Below are positions 33,706-42,311 of a DNA stretch of 64,000 bases, piece by piece. A model generated the notes under the pieces. The model had not been told where the DNA came from. It saw only the letters and a program-made list of their open reading frames with translations, and did no database searches. Made by a program: the position numbers and the translations under genes. Source of the DNA: Streptomyces broussonetiae (GTDB lineage: Bacteria; Actinomycetota; Actinomycetes; Streptomycetales; Streptomycetaceae); NCBI RefSeq assembly GCF_009796285.1, contig NZ_CP047020.1, positions 8,246,001 through 8,310,000 of the forward strand, in the 5' to 3' direction. How positions within the stretch are numbered: position 1 is the first letter of the stretch; each line of letters opens with the position of its first letter.

Positions 33706-33739
33706 AGGGGTCGTGTCGGAGCAGTCCGACACGACCCCT
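33706..33739 (+). terminator. Perfect 15-bp stem terminator after tRNA-Pro
   Basis: AGGGGTCGTGTCGGA (33706-33720) pairs completely with 33725-33739 across the loop GCAG, starting 20 bases after the tRNA. Confidence 0.9.
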
Positions 33740-33907
33740 TCCGTATGCCCGGTCCGCACCGGATTCCCTGTCCGGCGCGGGCCGCGTCTTGTCACCGGCC
33801 CAGGTTGACCGTCATGTCCCGCCCCTGGACGACCGGATGGGCTGTGTCCCGCCGCTGACGGTGTTGTGCACGTTGCCGCCCGCGGCAGCGGCCTGCGCAC
33901 CCCGCCA

Positions 33908-34156
33908 TCACTCCTCCAGCAGCGCCCCGAACCCGCCGTCGAGGGCCGCCCGCACGCCGAGCGCGGTGGCCGGAGCCTGGGCGCGGGCGGCGTTGTCCGG
34001 ATCGTTCTGCGGCGCGGTCGGCTCACCCGCGCCCGAGCTGATCCGGGAGACCTCGCCGGACTCGCCGCCCGGCCGCCGGAAGGGGCGGCGCACCTGCGCG
34101 GGCAGTCCCCGCCAGGCGTTGCGTCCGGCTTCGCGGCGAGGCTCCCGGACGGTGAC
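33908..34156 (-). pseudogene. Possible gene fragment (C-terminal 82 codons of an unknown protein)
   Basis: This minus frame has about 90 percent G/C at third positions over 82 codons and ends in TGA at 33908. The product starts TVREPRREAGRNAWRGLPAQ, continues through VRRPFRRPGGESGEVSRIS, and ends GVRAALDGGFGALLEE. It has no convincing start or ribosome site, and the coding bias fades above 34160. It vaguely resembles the low-complexity C-termini of streptomycete sensor kinases. I treat it as a remnant; the rest of 33740-34358 shows no gene. Confidence 0.3.
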
Positions 34157-34358
34157 ATGAGGGCCGCCGCGGTGATGCGGTCCGTCGTGTTCTCCCCGGT
34201 CGGTGTCTGCCGGTCGGGCCCAGGGCGCCCCGTGCCCGACCCGCCCGCAGACGGGGCGACCTGGCGCATGCGCCAAACCCGGCACACCGTCAGGAGCGGG
34301 TCCCGGCCGCGGGGGTGGGCGCTGGAGCGACGAGCCGTGCGAGACCCGACGGGCGGTG

Positions 34359-35156
34359 TCAGGCCGCGGGCTCGGTGTCCCGGCGGGACAGCGCCAGGAA
34401 GGCCACGAAGCCGACGATCGCCACCGTCCAGGACAGCGTCACCGGGCCCAGGCCCAAGGCCAGGCCGCCCCGCTTGGCCGGCAGGGCCATCCAGTCGGCC
34501 AGCGACGCGCCGAGCGGGCGCGTGATGACGTACGCCGTCCAGAACGCGGTCACCGCACCCAGCAGGCGGGCGCGGTGGGCGAGGGCCGGGACACAGATCG
34601 CCACGGCGAACAGGACGATCGAGCCCGCGTAGCCGAGGCCGATGGTCGCGGTCAGGTCGCCCGCGGCGGTGCCCAGCGCGAACGTCGCGAGGACGGCCGC
34701 CCAGTAGAAGAACTCGCGGCGGCGGGTGCGGATCGAGTGGATGGACAGCGTGCGCTCGCTCGCGTACCACAGGGCGAAGACGGCCGCGAGGGCGACGAGG
34801 AAGAGCGGGGTGGACAGGGTGTACGGCACCCCGAGGCCCACGTGCAGCACGTCGGCGGCCATCGTGCCGAACACGCTGACCATCACGATCGCCGTCCAGT
34901 AGATCCAGGCCACGTACCGGTGGACGGCGAACTGGAGCACGAGCGCCGCGACGAAGGCGAGAGCGCCGAGACCGACCGCCGGGACGGGGCCCAGTGTGTG
35001 GCCCAGGAAGTCGGAGGCGGTCTCGCCCATGCCCGTGGTGAGGACCTTGATGATCCAGAAGTAGACGGTGACCTCCGGCACCTTGTTGGCGCTCTCGCGT
35101 ATGCGCGCGCGTGCGCGCCCGCTGGGCCGGTGCTCGAGGACGTGCTCTGTGCTCAT
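34359..35156 (-). CDS. Multi-pass membrane protein of the COG4705 family
   Basis: A 265-residue protein with about seven or eight membrane helices, for example AVGLGALAFVAALVLQFAVH, WIYWTAIVMVSVFGTMAADV and YAGSIVLFAVAICVPALA. The family signatures are KVPEVTVYFWIIKVLTTGMGETASDFL near residue 25 and a similar second half (FYWAAVLATFALGTAAGDL), which suggests an internal duplication. COG4705 proteins are membrane-anchored and uncharacterised. The ATG at 35156 has GAGGGT 8 bases upstream; GTG 35165 is less likely. Confidence 0.88.
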   Translation of the reverse strand: MSTEHVLEHRPSGRARARIRESANKVPEVTVYFWIIKVLTTGMGETASDFLGHTLGPVPAVGLGALAFVAALVLQFAVHRYVAWIYWTAIVMVSVFGTMAADVLHVGLGVPYTLSTPLFLVALAAVFALWYASERTLSIHSIRTRRREFFYWAAVLATFALGTAAGDLTATIGLGYAGSIVLFAVAICVPALAHRARLLGAVTAFWTAYVITRPLGASLADWMALPAKRGGLALGLGPVTLSWTVAIVGFVAFLALSRRDTEPAA

Positions 35157-35338
35157 GCCCCGCACCCTCGCATGGTCAACAGCACCCTACCCAGCCCCCT
35201 TTGCCATTGTTTTGAGGCTTCTGGTGCAGCTGTTGCCACGCGGTGCGGCGAACCTGAACGCAACCTGAACGCGGTCGCGTCATCCCTGGTCAAGGTCCCG
35301 ACCGGCCTGATAGACAGGCCGGTCGGAGGCCTGCGGTG

Positions 35339-35875
35339 TCAGTACGTGAGACCCACGTGCGCGAGCGCCTGCCTGAGCAGGACCCCGTGTCCGCCCGGCA
35401 TCTCGCTCTGCACGGCCGGGGAGGCGGCCTCCTGCGGGCTGAACCAGACCAGGTCCAGCGCGTCCTGCCGGGGGCGGCAGTCGCCGGAGACCGGCACGAC
35501 GTAGGCGAGGGACACCGCGTGCTGACGCGGGTCGTGGTACGGGGTGATGCCCGCCGTGGGGAAGTACTCCGCGACAGTGAAGGGCTGGAGCGAGGCGGGG
35601 ATGCGGGGCAGCGCGACCGGGCCGAGGTCCTTCTCCAGGTGGCGCAGCAGGGCGTCGCGGACCCGCTCGTGGTGCAGGACGCGGCCGGAGACCAGGGCCC
35701 TGCTGACCGTCCCGTCCGGGCCGATGCGCAGCAGCAGTCCGATGCTGGTGACTTCGCCGCTGTCGTCCACGCGCACGGGCACGGCCTCGACGTACAGGAT
35801 CGGCATGTGGGCCCTGGCCATTTCCAGCTCGTCCGTGGACAGCCAGCCGGGCGTGGTTTCGGTCATGTCTGACAT
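35339..35875 (-). CDS. NUDIX-like protein, DUF4916 family
   Basis: A 178-residue protein of the DUF4916/NUDIX-like family: PGWLSTDELEMARAHMPILYVEAVPVRVDD at the start, LLLRIGPDGTVSRALVSGRVLHHERVRDALLRHLEKDLGP in the middle, and a QHAVSLAYVVPVSGDC block. A canonical Nudix box (GX5EX7REUXEEXGU) is not present, so hydrolase activity is uncertain. It begins 7 bases before the amidohydrolase stop on the same strand, so both may share a transcript. Confidence 0.82.
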   Translation of the reverse strand: MSDMTETTPGWLSTDELEMARAHMPILYVEAVPVRVDDSGEVTSIGLLLRIGPDGTVSRALVSGRVLHHERVRDALLRHLEKDLGPVALPRIPASLQPFTVAEYFPTAGITPYHDPRQHAVSLAYVVPVSGDCRPRQDALDLVWFSPQEAASPAVQSEMPGGHGVLLRQALAHVGLTY

Positions 35876-35882
35876 TGCTTGA

Positions 35883-37067
35883 TCATACTTTCCGGGTGGG
35901 GCGCCCGCTGGGGTCGCGGGCCGGTTCGGCTGGGGGTGGTCCGTAGAGTCCGTAGAGTCGGCGGGCGTTGTCGCGGCCCGTCCAGGCGGCGATGCGCAGG
36001 GCGTCGGGCAGACTCAACTCGTCGGCGTCGACGCGGGCTTGGAGGAGATCGGCGAGCCCCTGCCGGAAGCACAGGGCGCCGAGGTGGTGGAATTCGGCCA
36101 GCCCGTAGGCGTCGGAGCTGTAGAGCAGTTTCCGGAACGGGGTGATCTCCAGCGCCTCCTCCAGCACCGCCCGGCAGCGGGCGGGGCCGGTGTGGTGCAG
36201 GGCCAGGCCGACGTCCAGGTACACCTGCTCGAACACCGCGGCCAGATAGGCGGCCTGACGGTGATACGGCCAGCAGTGCAGCAGCAGGACGGGGACGGTG
36301 CCGGAGGTCAGACGCAGCCAGTCGGTCAGCAGGGCCGGATCGGCGTGGTGCAGCCGCAGGTCGGCGTCGCCGAAGCCGGTGTGCAGCTGGAGGGGCAGGC
36401 CGAGGTCCACAGCGGTCCACAGCAGGTGCCGGACCAGCACCGGGTCGGTCAGCCGGCCCCCGCCCGCGAGCCAGTGCCGGGCGGCCCGGGTCACCTCCCG
36501 TGCCGCCGGGCGGGCCGGGTCCAGGGCGAAGCCCGTGCGGTAGGCCGCGACCGACTTCACCGCCACCACGCCCGGCCGGCGCACGGCCTCCTCGGCGGCC
36601 GCAGCGAACGCTGCCGCATACGCGTCCGGCTCGACGCCCCGCGCGGCCACCGCCTCCGCCACCTGCTCCAGGCGTACGACCTCCCGGGCCGTGGCACCGC
36701 AGGCCGCCGCCAGCTCGGCGGGCGAGGTGAGGGGGTGCGTGGTGCAGCCGGTGTCCACGAAGAACGCCTCGGCTCCGGCGGCGGTCAGGAAGCGCCGCTC
36801 GACCTCCCGTCGGCCCAGCTCCGTGCGGCGGGCCGTGTACGCGTCCGGCGGCGCGTGCCGGGGGAGGTCCAGCAAAGGGGCGCAGTGCCGTCGTACGGCC
36901 ACCCCCACCGGAGTATCGAAGGGCGAGACACCGGGCCAGGCCTCGCCCTCGGTCAGGAACGAGGCGAACCCGGCGGGCGTGAGGTCGGCCGTCACGGCGC
37001 CGTGGCAGTGGTGGTCCACCAGGGGCAGCGCGGCGAGGGCCTCGTGGACCGGTCCGGGCGCGGCCAT
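35883..37067 (-). CDS. Amidohydrolase (FluG N-terminal-like)
   Basis: A 394-residue amidohydrolase-2/TIM-barrel protein. PLVDHHCHG near residue 15 gives the metal-binding HxH, with later ligands in QLHTGFGDADL near 236 and LYSSDAYGLAE near 315. The glutamine synthetase-like gene lies 2 bases upstream on the same strand. Joined, the two halves match the domain order of fungal and plant FluG/NodGS proteins. A role in hydrolysing a gamma-glutamyl or related amide is inferred. Substrate unknown. Confidence 0.88.
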   Translation of the reverse strand: MAAPGPVHEALAALPLVDHHCHGAVTADLTPAGFASFLTEGEAWPGVSPFDTPVGVAVRRHCAPLLDLPRHAPPDAYTARRTELGRREVERRFLTAAGAEAFFVDTGCTTHPLTSPAELAAACGATAREVVRLEQVAEAVAARGVEPDAYAAAFAAAAEEAVRRPGVVAVKSVAAYRTGFALDPARPAAREVTRAARHWLAGGGRLTDPVLVRHLLWTAVDLGLPLQLHTGFGDADLRLHHADPALLTDWLRLTSGTVPVLLLHCWPYHRQAAYLAAVFEQVYLDVGLALHHTGPARCRAVLEEALEITPFRKLLYSSDAYGLAEFHHLGALCFRQGLADLLQARVDADELSLPDALRIAAWTGRDNARRLYGLYGPPPAEPARDPSGRPTRKV

Positions 37068-37069
37068 GG

Positions 37070-38473
37070 TCAGTACACCCAGCGGTAGGCCGCCGCCACC
37101 TGTGCGTCGTCCAGCCCCTCGGCGGTCGCCGCCTCACCGAGCCGTACGGCACGCACCGCGTCCGCGAGCACCGGGCCCAGGGCGGTGCGCAGCACCTCGT
37201 CGGTACGGAACTCCGCCACGGCCTCGGACAGTGACCGTGGCAGCCGCCGTACCCCGAGAGCCGCGGCCTCGTCCGGGCCGTACCGGGCAGGGTCGCCGGT
37301 GATCTCCTCGGGCAGTTCCAGCGCCCCGGCCGTGCCGTCGAGGCCGGCGGCGATGACGCAGCCGAGCGCCAGGTAGGGGTTGGCCGCCAGGTCCACGGGC
37401 TTGACCTCCAGGTTGGCCTCCTGTGCCCGGCGGCCCGCGGTACCGGTGATCACCCGCAGTGCCGCCTCCCGGGTCTCGCGGCCCCACGCCGTGAACACCC
37501 CCGCCCACTGCGACGGCCGGAGCCGCAGATAGCTGGCCGGGCTCGGGGCGGTGACCGCCGTCAGCGCGGGCAGCCGGGCCAGCACCCCGGCCGCGAACGA
37601 CTCCGCCTCGGCCGTCATCCCGTACCGGCCCTCGCCGCCGGCGTGCAGGTTCACCCCGTCGCGCCAGCAGGACAGGTGCAGATGGCCGCCGTTGCCGACG
37701 CCGTCGGCGAGATACGCCGGGGCGAAGGACACCCGCAGGCCGTGCCGTGCGGCAACCGCCCGGATCGTCTGCCGCACCAGCACGCTGCGGTCGGCCGCCG
37801 CCACCGGGTCCAGCGCGCCCACCGAGATCTCGAACTGCCCGGCCGCGTACTCGGGATGGAGCTGGTCGACGGGCACGTCCTGCGCGGCGAGGGCGGCCAG
37901 CAGATCGGCGGTGCAGTCGCTCAGCTCCACCTGCCGGATCGCGCCGTACGCCGGACCGCGGACCGCCGGCCGGAACTCCCCGGCGGGCGCCGAGCCGAGC
38001 CCGACCGCCCACTCGACCTCGATCGCCGCCTTGAAGGCGAGGCCGTGCCGCTCGGCCGCGTCGGCCACGGTCCGGCGCAGAAAGGTTCGGGCACAGCCGG
38101 GGTGCCGGGCGCCCTCCTGGGTGATCCGGTCCACCGGCGCCCACGCCCAGCCGGGCTGCGCCGCCAGCGCCACCAGCCGGTCGAGGTCCGGGTAGAGCCT
38201 CAGGTCGCCGTCCGGGGAGCCGAGCACGTCGGTGGTGACGACCGAGTCGTCGCAGAGGAAGGTGTCGAACACCGGGGACATGCCGACGCCCGAGGTCACG
38301 GCCGCCGCCAGCCGAGCCGTGGGGACGGTCTTCACCCGGCACACGCCCGCGGTGTCCACGTACGCGAGCACGATCCCGTGTACGCCCTGCCGGGTCAGCT
38401 CGGCGGTGAGCCCGGCGACCCGGCGCAGATCCTCGGGGCGCCCGCCGGGCACGGGGTCGGCAAGGGTGGTCAT
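37070..38473 (-). CDS. Glutamine synthetase-family protein (gamma-glutamyl-amine ligase/FluG C-terminal-like)
   Basis: A 467-residue type I glutamine synthetase-like ligase. The N-terminal beta-grasp part carries HGIVLAYVDTAGVCRVKTVP. The catalytic barrel carries FKAAIEVEWAV, YAAGQFEISVGALDP, GNGGHLHLSCW and the C-terminal NPYLALGCVIAAGLDG. Several canonical GlnA residues differ, so it probably glutamylates an amine other than ammonia, as GlnA3 and GlnA4 of Streptomyces do with polyamines or ethanolamine. It forms an operon with the amidohydrolase. Confidence 0.88.
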   Translation of the reverse strand: MTTLADPVPGGRPEDLRRVAGLTAELTRQGVHGIVLAYVDTAGVCRVKTVPTARLAAAVTSGVGMSPVFDTFLCDDSVVTTDVLGSPDGDLRLYPDLDRLVALAAQPGWAWAPVDRITQEGARHPGCARTFLRRTVADAAERHGLAFKAAIEVEWAVGLGSAPAGEFRPAVRGPAYGAIRQVELSDCTADLLAALAAQDVPVDQLHPEYAAGQFEISVGALDPVAAADRSVLVRQTIRAVAARHGLRVSFAPAYLADGVGNGGHLHLSCWRDGVNLHAGGEGRYGMTAEAESFAAGVLARLPALTAVTAPSPASYLRLRPSQWAGVFTAWGRETREAALRVITGTAGRRAQEANLEVKPVDLAANPYLALGCVIAAGLDGTAGALELPEEITGDPARYGPDEAAALGVRRLPRSLSEAVAEFRTDEVLRTALGPVLADAVRAVRLGEAATAEGLDDAQVAAAYRWVY

Positions 38474-38518
38474 ACGTCCTCCTCGGCTCGGTCCGCGCGG
38501 TGCCGGCGTCGACGGGTG

Positions 38519-39331
38519 TCAGGGTTTCACGGCCACCGCGCCGAACTGCGGCACCGGCGCCGCGACGGCCGGGTCGGCACGCCACTGCGAGCAGGGCACC
38601 AGGCCCGGCTCGACCGGCTGCAGACCGTCGAGGAACCCGGCGATCTCCGCACGGCTTCGGGCGGTGATCGGCGGGGTGGCGTGGGCGTTCCAGAACTTCA
38701 TCGCGGCGGCGTTGCCCGCGCCGCCCACGTCCTCGTCGTGGGTCGGGTGGGTGAGGACCAGCCAACTGCCCGAGGGCAGGGCCGCCATGAGCCGGCGCAC
38801 GATGTCCCGCGCCTCCCCGGTGTCCAGGACGAAGTTCAGGATGCCGAGCATCATCAGCGCGACCGGCCGGGTCAGGTCCAGGGTCTCGGCGGCGCGCAGC
38901 ACGATGGTCTCGGGGTCGCGCACGTCGGCGTCGAGGTAGTCCGTGACCCCCTGGGGCGAGCTGGTGAGCAGCGAGCGGGCGTGCACGAGGACGATCGGGT
39001 CGTTGTCGACGTACACGATCCGGGACTCGGGCGCGATCCGCTGGGCGATCTCGTGGGTGTTGTCCACGGTCGGCAGCCCCGTGCCGATGTCCAGGAACTG
39101 CCGGATCCCGTGCTCGGCGGCCAGGAACCGCACCGCCCGCGCCAGGAACTCCCGGTCCGCGCGAGCCACCTCCCGGATCACCGGGAACATCCCGGCGATC
39201 TGCTCACCGACCCGCTGGTCGACCTCGTAGTTGTCCTTGCCGCCGATCCAGTAGTTCCACACCCGGGCGTTGTGCGCCACGGAGGTGTTCAGTCTCGCCG
39301 GTCCGGCCGTCGCGGAGTCGCCCTCGGTCAC
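38519..39331 (-). CDS. SAM-dependent methyltransferase, DUF574 family
   Basis: A 270-residue protein with the family hallmark ARVWNYWIGGKDNYEVD near residue 22, FLDIGTGLPTVDNTHEIAQ (SAM site) near 82, and VYVDNDPIVLVHARSLL near 108. DUF574 methyltransferases are abundant in Streptomyces, and few have known substrates. A paralogue lies at 40376. It starts 46 bases upstream of the glutamine synthetase-like gene's start on the same strand. Confidence 0.92.
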   Translation of the reverse strand: MTEGDSATAGPARLNTSVAHNARVWNYWIGGKDNYEVDQRVGEQIAGMFPVIREVARADREFLARAVRFLAAEHGIRQFLDIGTGLPTVDNTHEIAQRIAPESRIVYVDNDPIVLVHARSLLTSSPQGVTDYLDADVRDPETIVLRAAETLDLTRPVALMMLGILNFVLDTGEARDIVRRLMAALPSGSWLVLTHPTHDEDVGGAGNAAAMKFWNAHATPPITARSRAEIAGFLDGLQPVEPGLVPCSQWRADPAVAAPVPQFGAVAVKP

Positions 39332-39524
39332 GTCGCCGCCCTTCTCGCACGCGGTTGCCCGCCGTCATTGTGCCGCCGGTTGATCGCCCTGTCCCGGGAA
39401 ACGCACGGTCCGGGGCGGTCCGGGACGGCTCCGGGACGTTCCGGTGCGGCGGGAACCGGTTCCGGGACGCCGCGGCGGATGAGGAACACTGGGCCGGTAC
39501 GCCGCAGCCGACCGGAAGCAGGAC

Positions 39525-40379
39525 ATGTCCGCCACGCCCACGCCCCTCCTGGACATACCCGGCCTGCCCGCGGGCCCCGCCGACATCCGGCTGATCGTCA
39601 GCGACATGGACGGCACGCTGCTGGACGACGCCAAGCGGATCCCCGACGGGCTGTGGCCGGTGCTCGCCGAACTGCGCCGCCGCGGAGTGCTGTTCAGCCC
39701 GGCCAGCGGCCGCCAGTACGCCACGCTGGCACGGCAGTTCGCGGACGTCGCCGAGGGCATGGTGTTCATCGCGGAGAACGGCACGTACGTGGTCCGCGAC
39801 GGCGTCGAGCTGACCTCCGACACCCTCGCACCGGCCGTGCCTGCCGGGATCGCCCGCACGGTACGGCGGCTGGTCGCGGACGGCGCAGACGTGGGCGTGG
39901 TGGTGTGCGGCAAGCGGTCGGCGTATGTCGAGCGGACCGACGAGGCGTTCCTGGCGGAGGTGCGCAAGTACTACGTCGAGCACCGGATCGTCGAGGACGT
40001 CACCGCCGTCGAGGACGACGTGATCAAGGTCGCGCTGTTCGACTTCGGATCCGCCGAGCGCTCCACGGCCCCCGCGCTCGCGGAGTTCGCCGCCACCCAC
40101 CAGGTCGTCGTCTCCGGCGAGCACTGGGTCGACGTGATGAACCGCACCGCCGACAAGGGCGCCGCCCTGCGCGGCCTGCAGCGCGCGCTCGGCATCACAC
40201 CCGCGCAGACCATGGTCTTCGGCGACTACCTCAACGACCTGGAGATGCTCGACGCGGCCGACTGGTCCTTCGCGATGGCGGGCGCCCACCCGGAGGTCGT
40301 GCGCCGGGCCCGCTACCTGGCCCCGTCCAACAACGACAACGGCGTTGTGCGCACCATCGCGCGCGTGCTCGGCCTCTAG
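39525..40379 (+). CDS. HAD-superfamily Cof-type phosphatase
   Basis: A 284-residue HAD hydrolase of the Cof/IIB class. Motif I is VSDMDGTLLDD near residue 25, motif II is FSPASGR near 57, the conserved Lys is in MNRTADKGAALRGL near 210, and motif IV is FGDYLNDLEML near 233. It likely dephosphorylates sugar phosphates or flavin precursors. The reading frame ends in TAG at 40377-40379, where the palindrome CTAG also supplies the stop of the convergent methyltransferase. Confidence 0.92.
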   Translation: MSATPTPLLDIPGLPAGPADIRLIVSDMDGTLLDDAKRIPDGLWPVLAELRRRGVLFSPASGRQYATLARQFADVAEGMVFIAENGTYVVRDGVELTSDTLAPAVPAGIARTVRRLVADGADVGVVVCGKRSAYVERTDEAFLAEVRKYYVEHRIVEDVTAVEDDVIKVALFDFGSAERSTAPALAEFAATHQVVVSGEHWVDVMNRTADKGAALRGLQRALGITPAQTMVFGDYLNDLEMLDAADWSFAMAGAHPEVVRRARYLAPSNNDNGVVRTIARVLGL

Positions 40380-41203
40380 GCCCCCGGTCGGGCCGTGCCC
40401 GTGGTCAGGGGCTTGCGGCCGACCGCGCCGTACAGCGAGACGGGCCCCGGGGCGTCCGGCGCCTGATCCGGGCGCCAGTCGGCGATCGACACGATGCCGG
40501 GCCGAAGCAGGTCGAGGCCCTGGAAGAAGACGGCCACCTCGGCGCGGGAGCGGGCCACCAGGGTGACCCCGCCCGCAGCGTAGGCGGCGATGCCCTTCTC
40601 GACGTTCTCCGGCTCGAAGTCGGCCGTCATCGTCGACAGCACCAGACGGCTGCCCGGCGCCAGCGCGTCGACCAGGGTGGAGACCAGTTCGTGGGCGCCG
40701 TCCTCGTCGGCGACGAAGTGCAGCAGGGCGATCAGGGACAGGGCGACCGGGCGGCCGAAGTCCAGGACGCGGGCGGCCTGTTCGAGGATGGCCTGCGGAT
40801 CGCGGGCGTCGGCCTGGACGTACTCCGTGACGCCCTCGGGGCGGCCCCGCAGCAGCGCGTGCGCATGGGCCAGCACGATGGGGTCGTTGTCGACGTAGAC
40901 CACCCGGCTGTCCGGCGCGACCGACTGGGCGATCTGGTGCAGGTTGGGCTCGGTCGGTATGCCGGTGCCGATGTCCAGGAACTGGCGGACGCCGTCCTCG
41001 GCCAGGGCACGCGTGGTGCGCTGCATGAACGCCCGGTTGGCGCGCGCGGCCCGCGGGGCGCCCCTGTCGATCGCGGTGATCCGGCGGCCCAGCTCCTCGT
41101 CGACGGGGTAGTTGTCCTTGCCGCCGAGGAACCAGTCGTACACCCGGGCCGGATGCGGCCGGGTGGTGTCGATGCGCGCTGCGGCCTGGTCGGTCCCCGT
41201 CAC
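40376..41203 (-). CDS. SAM-dependent methyltransferase, DUF574 family (second copy)
   Basis: A 275-residue paralogue of the protein at 38519: ARVYDWFLGGKDNYPVD near residue 20, FLDIGTGIPTEPNLHQIAQ and VYVDNDPIVLAHAHALLRG follow in the same order. The GTG at 41203 has a GGAGGAG ribosome site; longer in-frame starts fall in poorly coding sequence. Its TAG stop shares the tetramer CTAG with the stop of the convergent HAD gene. Confidence 0.92.
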   Translation of the reverse strand: MTGTDQAAARIDTTRPHPARVYDWFLGGKDNYPVDEELGRRITAIDRGAPRAARANRAFMQRTTRALAEDGVRQFLDIGTGIPTEPNLHQIAQSVAPDSRVVYVDNDPIVLAHAHALLRGRPEGVTEYVQADARDPQAILEQAARVLDFGRPVALSLIALLHFVADEDGAHELVSTLVDALAPGSRLVLSTMTADFEPENVEKGIAAYAAGGVTLVARSRAEVAVFFQGLDLLRPGIVSIADWRPDQAPDAPGPVSLYGAVGRKPLTTGTARPGA

Positions 41204-41311
41204 GTGCTGCTCCTCCGCTCGGCCGGTCCCGGCGGTCACTCCGGGACGTGCGGGCAGCAGTCTGACACGATCACGCACTGCGGCGCACGGGGCCCTCGCG
41301 CGCCTGCGTGC

Positions 41312-41344
41312 CCCCAACGTGGCTGCGGGGAAGGGACGTTGGGG
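41312..41344 (-). terminator. Hairpin CCCCAACGT-N15-ACGTTGGGG
   Basis: A perfect 9-bp stem with a 15-base loop lies just after the stop of the alpha/beta hydrolase gene (minus strand) and before the methyltransferase. A terminator is likely; an attenuator is possible. Confidence 0.5.
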
Positions 41345-41346
41345 TG

Positions 41347-42156
41347 TCAGCCGGGCAGCGTACGGTCCAGGAAGCGCAGCACCTCGCCGAAGACCTCTTC
41401 CTTGTCCGTCTCGTGGAACACCTCGTGCCGTGCCCCGGGGAAGATCCGCTCGGTCGCCCGGCCGCCGGCGAGCCGCGCCACGCCGGTCCGGCTGCCGGGC
41501 AGCGGCACCAGCCGGTCGTCGTCGCCGTGCAGCCACAGCAGCGGGAGCGCGCCGACGTCACCGCTCCTGGCGACGGTCTCCAGCGTCCGGGCGAACGCCT
41601 CCAGGGTCGGCCGCTTCATCGGCCCGTGCCACACCAGCGGATCGGCGGCGTAGGCGGCGCCCACGGCCGGGTCCCGGGACAGCGCGGCCGGGCTGACCGG
41701 GGTGTCCGGGATTTCCGGCAGGGCCAGCAGCCGCCCCGGCAGCGCCCAGTCGCCGATCACCGGCCCGGACAGGATCAGTGCGCTCAGTTCGACGCCGTAC
41801 CGCTGGGCGTAGCGGGCCGCGATCAGCCCGCCCATGGAGTGGCCGACCAGGACCAGCGGCAGGCCCGGGTGGGCGGCCCGGGCGAGGTCCGCCGCGCGGT
41901 GCACATCGGTGACCACGTCCTCGAAGTCCTCGATCACCACCCGCTCCCCGGCCGACCTGCCGTGGCCGACGTGATCCGGTCCGTACACCGCCGCCCCGTG
42001 CCCGGTGAGCACGGCCGCGAGCCCGTCGTAGCGGCCCGCGTGCTCGCCGTACCCGTGCACCACCAGAGCCAGGTACCGGGGCGCCGGGTGCGGCCACTCG
42101 CGTACGGCGACCGGGCCGCGGGTGCCGTCGAGGGTGTGCTCGCGGACGTGGGGCAT
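41347..42156 (-). CDS. Alpha/beta hydrolase, monoacylglycerol lipase-like
   Basis: A 269-residue serine hydrolase. The nucleophile elbow is GHSMGG (Ser107), the oxyanion strand is LVVHGYGEHAGRY near 31, and the late catalytic Asp and His lie in HGDDDRLVPLPGS and PGARHEVFHE. The order matches the Hydrolase_4 (lysophospholipase/monoglyceride lipase) family. No signal peptide. Lipid-ester substrates are likely. It is divergent from the thiolase operon, which handles acyl-CoA. Confidence 0.9.
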   Translation of the reverse strand: MPHVREHTLDGTRGPVAVREWPHPAPRYLALVVHGYGEHAGRYDGLAAVLTGHGAAVYGPDHVGHGRSAGERVVIEDFEDVVTDVHRAADLARAAHPGLPLVLVGHSMGGLIAARYAQRYGVELSALILSGPVIGDWALPGRLLALPEIPDTPVSPAALSRDPAVGAAYAADPLVWHGPMKRPTLEAFARTLETVARSGDVGALPLLWLHGDDDRLVPLPGSRTGVARLAGGRATERIFPGARHEVFHETDKEEVFGEVLRFLDRTLPG

Positions 42157-42218
42157 GTCTCCTCCGGGCGGGTCGGTGAAGCTCCGGGGAGATCTTCCCA
42201 GCGGGCCGGTCCGAGGTC

Positions 42219-42246
42219 TATAGTCGAAAACTAGCAGTGCTAATTA
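42219..42246 (+). promoter_or_regulatory. -10 box TATAGT and TAGCAgTGCTA dyad before the thiolase gene
   Basis: TATAGT at 42219-42224 is a good -10. The dyad TAGCA-g-TGCTA at 42232-42242 covers the expected start site, a position suited to a repressor. No clear -35 is seen. The half-site TAGCA-type dyads are typical of TetR-like acyl-CoA-responsive repressors, which is an inference. Confidence 0.45.
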
Positions 42247-42311
42247 AGCGTGTCCGTGTGGTCCACCGGCCGACAGTGTCGTAGGCCGGTCGTAGGTCAG
42301 GAGTCGAAGCC

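Noticed and set aside
37643..41653. 1336-codon plus-strand frame across the glutamine synthetase and methyltransferase genes
   Set aside because: It is antisense to four recognised genes and in-frame open by chance in 72 percent GC DNA.
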